Source of the DNA: Saururus chinensis
Taxonomy: Eukaryota > Streptophyta > Magnoliopsida > Piperales > Saururaceae
DNA: 64,000 bases
Reading direction: 5' to 3'
Assembly: GCA_035235625.1 (NCBI GenBank)
Contig: CP141145.1
Location: forward strand, 28,832,563-28,896,562
Shown: positions 34,390-45,094 of the stretch, in pieces
Position numbering within the stretch: the first letter of the stretch is position 1
How the letters are laid out: each line of letters opens with the position of its first letter
The notes under the pieces: generated by a model
Databases searched by the model: none
Told to the model about the DNA's origin: nothing
Seen by the model: only the letters and a program-made list of their open reading frames with translations
Position numbers and translations under genes: made by a program

Positions 34390-34703
34390 TTTCAAGTATT
34401 TGTGGTTGGTTCTTTTTAAAAATAGTTATGTGTTTTTAGGAGAAGATTGTTTTTCAAATTTTTGTTTTCTTGTTTGTTGTTTTATTTTTCTTAGGTTTTG
34501 ATGTTTGTGGGTATCATTACTGCAAACCCTCACAAGACACAACTCGTCCAACTAGGGACACCTAGGGGTTTAAAGGCTTGTTGCATACGCTAAATGTAAT
34601 CGTGATTCCCTACGAAAGTGGCTTTATTTATTTTTCTAGATTAGTTGTTTTACTTTGTTTTTGTTTTGATCGAGGACTAGCAAAATATAGGTTTGGGGGT
34701 ATT
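34390..34703 (+). other. 3' spacer and polypurine tract of element C
   Basis: Continuation of C after D. A block around 34505-34610 (CTGCAAACCCTCACAAGACA..., TAGGGGTTTAAAGGCTTGTT...) matches 43672-43780 in element E. The polypurine tract AGGTTTGGGGGTATT (34689-34703) abuts the 3' LTR. Confidence 0.85.
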
Positions 34704-36110
34704 TGATAAGTATGAAATCTATATCTATTTTATATGCCTTTTTACCTTATTTGCTAGTATAGATTAGGTTAATTTATAGTTAATTATGGTTTATTTAGAT
34801 TAAGATAGATATTAGTATTTTAGTTTAATTATTACTGATTTTGTAGTTATTAGTAGTTTAGATGTGTATTTAAACAAAGTTGGAATTTTAATTATATTCT
34901 ACATGTCTAAAATATGGTATTTTATGTATTGTAGGTAAAGTACGCTTATCGAAGTACTTGGACGATGTTTTGAATAGTTCAAAATAGTCTTCACATGCTT
35001 TAAAGTGATTTGGACACTTTTTCGGAGTTATAAACAAGTTAGAAATTAATATGGACACGAAGGAAAGCTTAATGAACAGAATATGAACTGTCCAAGAAAA
35101 CAGAAACACTGTATCCGATCGAACGGGGTCACTTACCGATCGATCGGGATAACGTGAATTCAGACAAAAATACAATTCAAGTGATCGATCGGGCATGCAG
35201 GGCAATCGAACGGCATAACGTGCAGTTTCCTAGTTTGACCCAAATTTCAATCTTTTACATATTGAACTTCTTCCTACGGAACTTATGCCTATAAAAAGAC
35301 ATATTTGGCTTAAAATTGGGGGGATTCCAGTAGATTTTATGAAGAGAAAAAGGAAGAAGAAGATGGAAGAGAACTCAAAGCTTTTAATGGAGATTCAAGT
35401 GCTTTCTTCTACAATGGAAGGCTAGACTTTTCTTTTACTTAGGAGTTGATGAAGCTATAGATAAGTTTTAGTTTCTTTTCTTTTTAATTTAGATCTCAGT
35501 TGTGAATTATGACAATTGTATGATATGAATTTCCTTTTTAATGGAAGAGCTTTTAATGTTTATTCAAATCTATGTTGATTTATTATCTTGTAGATGATAG
35601 ATTGATGTAGTTTTGATATTTTCATCGATTCTAATTTCTGTGATTTAGATGAGATGGTTAATGTTCAGATAATTAATGACTTGGATAAGTTATACTGAGA
35701 ATAGACGGGTCATACCTATAGCTAGTTTAGTGTAGATGATCTGTGCTATTGTCGAAGATAGTTCATGCCATGGAAGTTAATTAATGATTCTTTTTGAAGT
35801 AATTCTAACTTGTAGCTGAGAATACTTGTTCATATTCACACTAGATTTAGATTAAAAGTTAAGGAATTGTTATGGTTTTATAGTGGATTCAATTTCCTAA
35901 GTAATTTCTATCATATTAATCTCTTATTTTAAACTAGTTGATTTCTTTCTTTTATTTAATTAAAGTTTAAGTTTGTTTTAGTTTTTAATCAGCGAATTCC
36001 TCTTTAGATTTAGTAATAATTCATCCGTCCCTGAGGTTCGACAACCCTTAAATACTTATCCTAGTACAATTACCTTGTACACTTGCAAAGGGTTTAATTA
36101 TAAACGATCA
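34704..36110 (+). repeat. 3' LTR of element C
   Basis: 1407 bases, complete (TGATAAG...CGATCA), with TATA word CTATAAAAAG at 35289-35298. It is followed by ACACG and LTR B. A short deletion near 35658 relative to the 5' LTR is visible. Confidence 0.93.
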
Positions 36111-36260
36111 ACACGCAGACGAACAGAATCCTTTGTATGAGGAAAGGTCAGGGAGGACTTGGGAGTAGACGTGGAGATCTCTAGATGTTGCGTGTTCTTT
36201 TATTTTTGTTATGATGTTAGAACCCTTGTGGAGTGGTTCTTGTTCCAGACTTGTGCTACA
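36111..36260 (+). mobile_element. LTR B, piece 3 of 4
   Basis: ACACGCAGACGAACAGAATCC and the following bases continue the LTR B alignment (compare the reverse complement of 11850-12000 in element A). The last five bases CTACA are the target duplication of the solo LTR that follows. Confidence 0.8.
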
Positions 36261-37433
36261 TGATCGTTTATAATTAAACCTTTTGCAAGTGTATAAGGTA
36301 ATTGTACTAGGATAAGTATTTAAGGCTTGTTGAACCTCAAGGACGAATGAATTATTACTAAATCTAAAGAGGCATTTACTGATTAAAAACTAGAACGAAC
36401 TTAAACTTAAATTAAACAAAAGAAAGGAATCAACTAGTTTAAAAGTAAGAGATTAATATGATAGAATTTACTTAGGAAATTGAATCCACTATAGAACCAT
36501 AATAATTCCATAACCTTTAATCTAAATCTAGTGTGAATATGAACAAGTATTCTCAGCTACAAGCTAGAATTACTTCAGAAAGAATCATTAATTAAATTCA
36601 TGGCATGAACTATCTTCGACAATAGCACGAATCATCTCCACTAAACTAGCTATAGGCATGACTCATCTAATCTTAGTATAACTCATCTAATTCATTAATT
36701 ATCTAAACATTAAAACTATTGCATGACCATCTCATCTAAATCACAGAAATTAGAATTGATGTAAATATCAAAACTACATCAATCTATCATCTACAAGACA
36801 ATAAATCAACATAGATTTGAATAAACATTAAAAGCTCTTCCATTAAAAAGGAAATCCTTATCATACAATTGTCATAATTCACAACTGAGATCTAAATTAA
36901 AAAGAAAAGAAACTGAAACTTATTTATAGCTTCATCAACTCATAAGTAAAAGAAAAGTTTAGCCTTCCATTGTAGAAAGAAGCACTTCAATCTCCATTAA
37001 AAACTTTGAGTTCTCTTCTATTTTCTTCTTCTTTTTTATCTCCATAAAATCTACTAGCCAACCCTAAATTTCAAGCCAAATATGTCTTTATATAGGCATA
37101 AGAACCGTAGGAAGGAGTCCAATATGAAAAGGAATCGAAATTGGCTTAAACAAGGAAACTGCGCGTTATCCCGTTCGAACGCCCTACACGCCCGTTCGAT
37201 CGGCTGTACTGCATATTTATCTAAATTCACGTTTACCCGATCGAACACTAAGTGACCCCATTCAAATGCCAATGAAGAATCTGCAAAATAAGCCAATTTA
37301 ATTCAAATCATCATAGACGCTTTTTCTAACCTTATTAAATTTAATTTCTAATTATTTAACCTATATTAACTCTTAAATAAGACGAGACAATAAAATAATT
37401 AAAGGTAAAATAATGTATAAATTATACTTATCA
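36261..37433 (-). mobile_element. Solo LTR of a C-related family, minus strand
   Basis: Plus-strand ends are TGATCGTTTATAATTAAACC and ATTATACTTATCA. It is the reverse complement of the C-type LTR with noticeable divergence. The target duplication CTACA is perfect (36256-36260 and 37434-37438). A TATA word CTATATAAAG (minus) is at 37086-37095. No internal region, so a solo LTR left by LTR-LTR recombination. Confidence 0.93.
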
Positions 37434-37735
37434 CTACATTATATCTTTAGATTTGTTTGAGACTTTGTTTTGAGCCTAGTGTGGGCTATGGATTAATTAG
37501 TATGTGGGTTTAAGATTTGTGGTTTAATTTAGAGTTAAAGTAACTCTTTTGGTTCTACATATTTACTCTTGCTCAAAGTAGTGCATTTACTCAGTTAATT
37601 TTAGATCGCTCGTGATTAGGGTATAAGTCTTCCGCTAAGGGTGATTTGTAGTTTTCAATCTCCTTGTTCCCCCCGTGCGCTTGACCAGTCCCTGGACCGG
37701 GTTCGGCTCGGGTCAGGTAGTGCCTAGGCGTGACA
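37434..37735 (+). mobile_element. LTR B, piece 4 of 4 (3' end)
   Basis: Matches the reverse complement of 11564-11850 and ends GTGCCTAGGCGTGACA, the CA-terminated LTR end. Confidence 0.85.
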
Positions 37736-37880
37736 ACTGTAATCACCATTTTCCTTGGAAAAATTAATGAGGAAGTGGTTCAATCATGGGAGGAGGAAAA
37801 CACACAATCCCTGGAGGAGGTATAGTACATGCTTGGGAGGAGGAAGCAGTGCCATAGAATCAAATAAACTCAGGATAAAG
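37736..37880. other. Short spacer between LTR B and LTR G
   Basis: 145 bases of unassigned sequence, with GGGAGGAGG words. Confidence 0.5.
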
Positions 37881-38432
37881 TGTAATATCCCTAATTTTTC
37901 CGTAATTTTTTTGTATTTTTTCTGCTATTTTCTGCAATTTCTGCAATGTTATGCAGTTTCTGGTCATATTTTTGATAAATAAATTTTATGCTTCGGCGTA
38001 TCTGTATTTGTAATAATCGCAACCGTAAGAGTCGGGAATGGTGTTTAGTCGCAGGTCATGGGCCTCGATGCTTCACAGAAATTTTTGGCATGAAAATCGG
38101 ACACGAAAATCGAACGGGATATGTTAGAATAGAAGCAGGAAAGAAAAAAAATATTTAGAAACAATTGGACGCGTCTCAGTGTGCCCGACAGTTTGTGAAC
38201 AGTGAAGGGTCCTTCACTGTGTGAGGCCAAAGGCACTGCCGCCAATGGCCACCAGCTTTTGCCCAGCCGGCCTCGGCCTGGCGACGCCGCCGCAGCCGCC
38301 TCCCTGACCTGGCTCCACTGCCCCAGCCACCACTCTCCTTGTTTTTCCCATTTCGGCCCAGTGACCCTTCTCCGAATTTTCGCTGGATCTGCCGCTAGCT
38401 CGCCGCCATAGCTCCGCCCCGGCAAGGATGAC
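37881..38432 (+). mobile_element. LTR G, piece 1 of 2 (chromovirus-type LTR)
   Basis: Starts TGTAATATCCCTAATTTTTC and follows the minus-strand reading of element D (TGTAAGGTCCCTGATTTTT..., then a GTTTAGTCGCAGGTCATGGG-like stretch). A GC-rich section begins at about 38200. Element E interrupts it. The last five bases ATGAC are E's target duplication. Confidence 0.8.
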
Positions 38433-39670
38433 TGATGCACTGAAATAATGTTTAATAAAATGTTTTCAAATTTCTATTTTCAATCCTATTTTGTGTTAAT
38501 TCATTACTAATTTGGGCTATTTATGTTTTGAATAAGTTAGTTGGACCTTAATTGAGTTTACATGTCTAAACAGGCTTCAACAAGATACAACTGGAAGAGG
38601 AAGTTAAGCCCAACTACCCAAAGCTATTTAAAAGTCAAGAATGGGCTCCTAATGGTCTAAACATGCATGGAATGGTCGAATGCAACCTTGTGGACCCATT
38701 TGATTTGAGATTTGTATTAATAGAACTAAATTATGAAAGAAGTTGATTCGGATAGATTGATACAGCCTTAGTATTTTGATTATATCTTTTTATGTATAAT
38801 TCGGATTGATACGATTCTGGTGGCAATGGAAAGAAGACTTCCGTGGCTACAAGTATTATTTCAAGAAGAAATTCCAAATTCCGAAGATATAGGGGTCGAA
38901 TCAAGCAATGAATCAGGATAAAATCTGGAGATATGATTTAATTTTACCCTTTGAAGCAACCCTTTCTTTTCCTATAAATAGAGGGGTGGACGTGATAGAT
39001 GGGGCATTCTCTCCTCTTTGGAGCTCTCTTCTCCTATTTTCTTCTTTCATTTTGTAATTTTGTTTTTAGTTTTATTGTAATGGCTTTCTAAGCTCTCAAG
39101 CTAAGGCTAGAGGTGATTTGTAACAATCTAATGGAGTTCAATTCATGTTTCATCAATGGTTTCAAGTAAGTATTGTTTATTTGAAGTGATGTTTATTTAA
39201 TATTATTCTTCTTCTTGTTTCTTTGTGATTTGGATACATAAGATGCTTGAAGGCTATCCTTCTTGATCTTTTGTGATTTGGATACATAGAAAACTTGAAG
39301 AGACAATCATTTTGATCCTTCATCTATCCAAAGTATTTTCTATCTTTAGTTTTAATTTTAATGTTCATATCTTCCGGTTAGATAGAATCTTCATTCAATT
39401 CTAACTGAGATAACATGATACATGAAGAACATCATTAGATGTTACAATGATCTTTAATGCCTTAATGTTTTCTCATCTTGATTTCTTAACTTGTTATTCC
39501 CTCAATACTCTTCTACTCTTTCTTTCTTAATTTTTCTTCCTCTATTTCTACGTAACTATTTTCTTTGTTGCACAAGGCTTTCCCTGTGGATCGACCTTGT
39601 CTACTACAATTGGCAAGTAAAATAAATCTGAATTTGACTTCTTCATAGTCATGTTTCGGACGTAAGAACA
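38433..39670 (+). repeat. 5' LTR of element E
   Basis: TGATGCACTGAAATAATG...GTAAGAACA. The TATA word CTATAAATAG at 38972-38981 is followed by AGGGGTGG. Confidence 0.96.
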
Positions 39671-39673
39671 AAT

Positions 39674-39691
39674 TGGCGCCGTTGCCGGGGA
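39674..39691 (+). other. Primer binding site of element E (tRNA-Asp type)
   Basis: TGGCGCCGTTGCCGGGGA, three bases after the LTR. This is the standard site of Athila-type plant elements. Confidence 0.93.
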
Positions 39692-40114
39692 TTGCAACGT
39701 GTGACAAGAATCCGTTACGAAAAACTTACTCTAACTTTACTAATTCTCTAACTTTTATTTTTGCACACTAACTCTTTAAATTTAGTCATTTACTTTATGT
39801 CATTTACTTTTAGTATTTAAATTCTGTAATTTTTTTTTGAGACCGGAGGCACTACCCACGTTACTACCGAAAATTTTTCGGGATCAAACGTGTACCTTGA
39901 TAGTGCCTTTGGCCTTATTTTTGCAATTTTAATTTTTGTCTATTAACTTCTAACCCTCTAACTTTTTTATATTTTGTCATTAAATTTTTGCACTTTTACT
40001 TTCGTTTGTTATTAAAAAAAAATTTGTTGTTGCATGTTCACATGGGTGCGTGATAATTCTGGACGATTGAAAAAAGTGAACAAATCTTTTGAAAATTATC
40101 TTTATTTTGATACA

Positions 40115-40454
40115 ATGGAGGATCTAAGAACTAATGAGGAACTAAGAAGTAATAATGGGGATAATAATGAACAAAATATTGAAGTTAAAACCTTGCGTGA
40201 TTATTTGCAACCAACTAGATCAAGTTCTCCTTCTTGCATGATTTTTCCAACTAATGTAGGTGGTTTTGAACTCAAGCTGGGTGTAATTCAATTACTACCC
40301 AAATTTCATGGCCTAGATTCAGAAAGCCCATATTTGCATTTAAAAGAGTTTGAAGAGGTTTGTGCAAATTTGCCAAACCAAAATGTTTCAAATGATGCTA
40401 TTAGATTAAAACTCTTTCCTTTTTCTTTAAAGGAAAAGGCAAAAAATTGATTGA
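40115..40454 (+). pseudogene. Element E gag, N-terminal part only
   Basis: Start chosen at MEDLRTNEELRS. An in-frame ATG 81 bases upstream also exists, but family members begin close to this shorter form. Recognisable gag segments are VKTLRDYLQPTR, FELKLGVIQLLPKFHGL, YLHLKEFEEVCANL and AIRLKLFPFSLKEKAKN. The next codon, Trp in the family (KAKxWL), is TGA. A few bases later the deletion junction passes into pol (LGHAGFY). The capsid C-terminal part and zinc knuckle are gone. The same Trp codon is also TGA in element C. Confidence 0.9.
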
Positions 40455-42377
40455 ATTCTAGGGCATGCCGGTTTTTATATAAGATTTATCAAGAATTTTA
40501 GTGTGATATCTAGACCATTGTGTAATCTTCTATCTAAAGAGCATTCTTTTGAGTGGTCGGATGCATGTGAAGAAGCTTTCACAAAGCTTAAGAACATGTT
40601 AGTGTCCGCACCCATCATGCAGCCCCCGGATTGGACCCGTCCTTTCGAAATTATGTGTGATGCAAGTGATTATGCCGTTGGGGTTGTTTTAGGGCAAAGG
40701 AAAGATAAGAAACCTTACGTAATTCATTATGCAAGTAGAACTTTAAATAGTGCCCAAATGAACTACTCCACCACTGAAAAAGAACTTCTTGCTGTAGTAT
40801 TTGCACTTGACAAATTTAGATCTTACTTGATTGGCTCTCAAATTATCATTTTTACTGATCATGCAGCTTTGAAGTACCTTTTGAGCAAACAAGATACAAA
40901 ACCCAGATTACTCCGATGGATACTCCTACTCCAAGAGTTTGATCTCACAATCAAAGACAAGAAGGGAGTAGAGAATGTGATGGCAGATCATCTTTCTAGA
41001 TTGGAATTTTCTGATTCTTCAGAAAACATTCCAATCCAAGACACATTCCCCGATGAACAACTTTTTGCCATCTCACATCCTCCATGGTATGCCGACATTG
41101 CCAACTACTTGGTGACAGGTAAAGTTCCCCACCATTGGTCTCCTCAAGATAAAAAGAGATTCTTCACTGAGGTAAAACATTTCTTTTGGGACAACCCCTA
41201 TCTCTTTAAGTACTGTCCGGATCAAATAATAAGGAGATGTGTGCCTGATTCTGAACAAGTAAGTATCATCTCTTTTTGTCATTCTGAAGCTTGCGGTAGT
41301 CACTTCTCCTCTAAAAAGACCACCGCTAAAATTTTGCAATGTGGTTTTTACTGGCCGACGCTTTTCAAAGATGTTCATGAATTTTGCAAAACTTGTGAAA
41401 GGTGTCAAAAGTTAGGAGCCATATCTCGTCGAAATATGATGCCCCTTAACCCCATATTGGTTATTGAGATTTTTGATTGTTGGGGCATTGATTTCATGGG
41501 ACCTTTTCCTCTTTCTTTTGGCTATGTTTACATTTTAGTTGCCGTCGATTATGTTTCCAAGTGGATTGAGGCTATTCCAAGCAAAACCAATGACCACAAA
41601 GTCGTTGTGCGCTTTTTAAAAGAAAATATATTTTTAAGGTTTGGAACACCTCGAGCCATTATAAGTGACGGGGGGTCACATTTTTGCAATAAGCCTTTTG
41701 AGGCTTTGATGAGGAAGTATGGGATTACCCATAAAGTAGCCACCCCCTATCACCCACAAACAAGTGGACAAGTTGAGATTTCTAATAGGGAAATTAAATA
41801 TATTTTGCAAAAAACGGTAAATCCAAATGGTAAAGATTGGTCTTTACGGCTAACCGATGCTCTTTGGGCTTCCCGTACGGCTTTTAAAACCCCAATTGGC
41901 ATGTCTCCTTACCGTTTGATTTTTGGAAAAGCTTGTCACTTACCTGTAGAGTTGGAACATAGGGCATATTGGGCAATCAAAGCTTTGAATTTTAACTTTG
42001 ATAAGGCTGGCTTAAATAGACAATTGCAAATCAATGAGTTAGAGGAAATTAGACGTGATGCTTATGAGAGTTCAAAACTTTACAAAGAGAGAATGAAGGC
42101 TTTTCATGATAAAAATATTTTACGAAAAACTTTTGAGTCATTTCAAAAGGTTTTATTATACAACTCTAGACTTCATCTCTTTCCAGGAAAATTAAGATCA
42201 CGTTGGACAGGTCCTTTCATTGTAAAAACTGTTTTTCCTTATGGAACTGTTGAAATTGAGAATCCAAAAAATGGTGATGTTTTCAAAGTTAATGGCCAAC
42301 ATTTGAAACCACTTTTAGACCATTTTGTCCCTGAAGTTGAGTCTACACCTCTTGAAAATCCAAATTATGAGGGTTGA
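40455..42377 (+). CDS. Element E truncated pol: RNase H and integrase, open frame
   Basis: An uninterrupted frame begins in the last part of RT ([15 protein letters not shown]), just after the deletion junction. No ATG precedes it. The residue numbers that follow count from the GTG at 40503. RNase H shows its four acidic residues: D53 (CDASDYAVG), E94 (TEKELLAV), D119 (FTDHAALK) and D162 (VMADHLSRL). Integrase follows with the HHCC zinc finger (H260, H267, C298, C301) and the catalytic triad D330 (GIDFMGPFP), D389 (ISDGGSHF) and E425 (GQVEISNRE), the last two with the usual 35-residue spacing. [18 protein letters not shown] is characteristic of the Athila/Tat branch. There is no chromodomain. 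Without protease and RT it cannot act alone, but the integrase part is undamaged. In a live element it would be made as part of gag-pol. Here no start or gag fusion exists, so expression is doubtful. Confidence 0.92.
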   Translation: MLGHAGFYIRFIKNFSVISRPLCNLLSKEHSFEWSDACEEAFTKLKNMLVSAPIMQPPDWTRPFEIMCDASDYAVGVVLGQRKDKKPYVIHYASRTLNSAQMNYSTTEKELLAVVFALDKFRSYLIGSQIIIFTDHAALKYLLSKQDTKPRLLRWILLLQEFDLTIKDKKGVENVMADHLSRLEFSDSSENIPIQDTFPDEQLFAISHPPWYADIANYLVTGKVPHHWSPQDKKRFFTEVKHFFWDNPYLFKYCPDQIIRRCVPDSEQVSIISFCHSEACGSHFSSKKTTAKILQCGFYWPTLFKDVHEFCKTCERCQKLGAISRRNMMPLNPILVIEIFDCWGIDFMGPFPLSFGYVYILVAVDYVSKWIEAIPSKTNDHKVVVRFLKENIFLRFGTPRAIISDGGSHFCNKPFEALMRKYGITHKVATPYHPQTSGQVEISNREIKYILQKTVNPNGKDWSLRLTDALWASRTAFKTPIGMSPYRLIFGKACHLPVELEHRAYWAIKALNFNFDKAGLNRQLQINELEEIRRDAYESSKLYKERMKAFHDKNILRKTFESFQKVLLYNSRLHLFPGKLRSRWTGPFIVKTVFPYGTVEIENPKNGDVFKVNGQHLKPLLDHFVPEVESTPLENPNYEG

Positions 42378-43856
42378 TTTTCTTTTCATGATTTTTCACA
42401 AAAAAAAAAAAAATTTACATTGAGGTCAATGTTTAGTTTAGGTTTGGGGGTGTAGAAATATATTTTTCTTTATGTTTTTTTGTTTTACTTAAAAAAAATT
42501 AAAATTGAAAAAAATTAATTAGATTTATTTTATGTTATGTTTTTTTTGCTTATTTACATTGATTCTTATTCTAGATATGTGTCTTTGTTTAATGATATCA
42601 TATTATTCAGAATATGACTTGACAGATTTAATGATTTTGAGTTCTGATTACTTCATATTGGTTTCTTGTGCTCTTATTTTGACAAAAAAAATAAACAAAC
42701 AAAGCAAGACATTTGCCTAAGTGAGAATTCGAGCCCTTGATTATGGTCTTACATCTTGGTGGATATCATTGAATCTAAGTAATTATTTTCTTATGCGAGT
42801 AAAACTTTGGCATGATCTAGTAGTATTCATGTTATCATGATAGAGTTTTGAGCTTCACTATTCTTGGTTTGTAGAACAATTGAGGACTTGTTGTCAACAC
42901 AATTCAAGTTGATTATATAATGTGCTCAAGAAAAGAAAAAAAAAGGCAAAAAATGTGAAAAAAAAGAATGAAAAAAAATTAAAGTCACTCTATTGAGTAG
43001 ACCAGGACTCGGCATGCCTCACTAAGCATAGGGTGTTCGTGTCAAAAGGTAGAGTTGACTAATTTATGACATACATAGCCTTGAAGCCTATTTGGTTCAA
43101 GTTATTAAGCCTGAGGGGTGCTTTAACACCTAGTGCCCTGAGCCAACTGGATTGGGAGTCACTGGCCTAACACTTGTTACATGGATCTTATAGAAAGCTA
43201 AAAAGGCTAAGCCTTACACATGTCATGTGAGATGAGCATAAAATTCTAGTAGGACACTATGCAATTATATCTTGAATGAGTTGATAGGTGATCTAGGGTG
43301 TTTTACCTTTCAAGAAAGGTTTTGCATGATTCTCTATTATGATCTCTTGAAGATGAATGGATGTCAATGCCTATTTAGTATTAAAATTAAAATTGCTAAG
43401 TGGACATGAGACACATGGAGTTGTTTGATTCATAAGAATGGGATTGTATAATTACTTGGCAATGTGTGTTTTTCTAAAACTATTATGTATGTATGAGTAT
43501 ATGCCACCAATATGAAGTTGTTAGAATGAATTATTGTTTCAGAAGACAAGTTATATTATGCATGATTGATTTTACTAAATGAATTTACATGTTTAGGAGG
43601 AGTTGATTTATAAATTTGACGTAGTTTTAATTTTTATTTTCTTTTAATATTCTAGTTTTGAATTTTGTGGGTATATTCACTGCAAACCCTCACGAGACAT
43701 AACTCGTCCACTAGTGTAAGCTAGGGGTTTAAAGGCTTGTTGCATATGCTAAATGCAATCGAGATTTCCTGCGGAAGTGGAGTAGTTAGTTTTGTTTTCT
43801 ATTGTTTTAATTTTTGTTTTGCTCGAGGACTAGCAAAAAGTAGGTTTGGGGGTATT
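42378..43856 (+). other. 3' non-coding spacer of element E with polypurine tract
   Basis: It carries TTTAGTTTAGGTTTGGGGG (42432-42450), an A-rich tract (42930-42980), a conserved block at 43099-43184 and a second at 43672-43780, all shared with element C. The polypurine tract AGGTTTGGGGGTATT ends at 43856. Confidence 0.85.
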
Positions 43857-45094
43857 TGATGCACTGAAATAATGTTTAATAAAATATTTTCGAATTTCTA
43901 TTTGCAATCCTATTTTATGTTAATTCATTACTGATTTGGGCTATTTATGTTTTGAATAAGTTAGTTGGACCTTAATTGAGTTTACATGTCTAAATAGGCT
44001 TCAACAAGATACAACTGGAAGAGGAAGTTAAGCCCAACTACCCAAAGCTATTTAAAAGTCAAGAATGGGCTCCTAATGGTCTAAACATGCATGGAATGGT
44101 CGAACACAACCTTGTGGACCCATTTGATTTGAGATTTGTATTAATAGAACTAAATTATGAAAGAAGTTGATTCGGATAGATTGATACAGCCTTAGTATTT
44201 TGATTATATCTTTTTATGTATAATTCGGATTGATACGATTCTGGTGGCAATGGAAAGAAGACTTCCGTGGCTACAAGTATTATTTCAAGAAGAAATTCCA
44301 AATTCCGAAGATATAGGGGTCGAATCAAGCAATGAATCAGGATAAAATCTGGAGATATGATTTAATTTTACCCTTTGAAGCAACCCTTTCTTTTCCTATA
44401 AATAGAGGGGTGGACGTGATAGATGGGGCATTCTCTCCTCTTTGGAGCTCTCTTCTCCTATTTTCTTCTTTCATTTTGTAATTTTGTTTTTAGTTTTATT
44501 GTAATGGCTTTCTAAGCTCTCAAGCTAAGGCTAGAGGTGATTTGTAACAATCTAATGGAGTTCAATTCATGTTTCATCAATGGTTTCAAGTAAGTATTGT
44601 TTATTTGAAGTGATGTTTATTTAATATTGTTCTTCTTCTTGTTTCTTTGTGATTTGGATACATAAGATGCTTGAAGGCTATCCTTCTTGATCTTTTGTGA
44701 TTTGGATACATAGAAAACTTGAAGAGACAATCATTTTGATCCTTCATCTATCCAAAGTATTTTCTATCTTTAGTTTTAATTTTAATGTTCATATCTTCCG
44801 GTTAGATAGAATCTTCATTCAATTCTAACTGAGATAACATGATACATGAAGAACATCATTAGATGTTGCAATGATCTTTAATGCCTTAATGTTTTCTCAT
44901 CTTGATTTCTTAACTTGTTATTCCCTCAATACTCTTCTACTCTTTCTTTCTTAATTTTTCTTCCTCTATTTCTACATAACTATTTTCTTTGTTGCACAAG
45001 GCTTTCCCTGTGGATCGACCTTGTCTACTACAATTGGCAAGTAAAATAAATCTGAATTTGACTTCTTCATAGTCATGTTTCGGACGTAACAACA
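43857..45094 (+). repeat. 3' LTR of element E
   Basis: Same 1238-base length as the 5' LTR, ending GTAACAACA. TATA word CTATAAATAG at 44396-44405. Confidence 0.96.

Larger units (their letters stand above)
23994..36110 (+). mobile_element. Element C, Athila-like Ty3/gypsy retrotransposon, deleted, carrying element D
   Basis: LTRs begin TGATAAGTATGAAATC. The 3' LTR ends AAACGATCA. Both sides carry the target duplication ACACG (23989-23993 and 36111-36115). Gag and protease belong to the Athila/Tat branch. Reverse transcriptase, RNase H and integrase are absent: protease runs directly into the post-pol spacer. The end of the 5' LTR (about 220 bases) and part of the primer site are lost. Element D is inserted at 29517. 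It inserted into LTR B. Confidence 0.93.
38433..45094 (+). mobile_element. Element E, young Athila-like Ty3/gypsy retrotransposon, internally deleted
   Basis: Two 1238-base LTRs differ at only about a dozen positions by eye. The target duplication ATGAC is perfect (38428-38432 and 45095-45099). It has an intact tRNA-Asp-type primer site, a polypurine tract, a short gag start and an undamaged RNase H-integrase frame. The C-terminal half of gag, protease and nearly all of RT are missing as one deletion with its junction near 40455. It is the most recent gypsy insertion in the window by LTR similarity. Confidence 0.95.
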
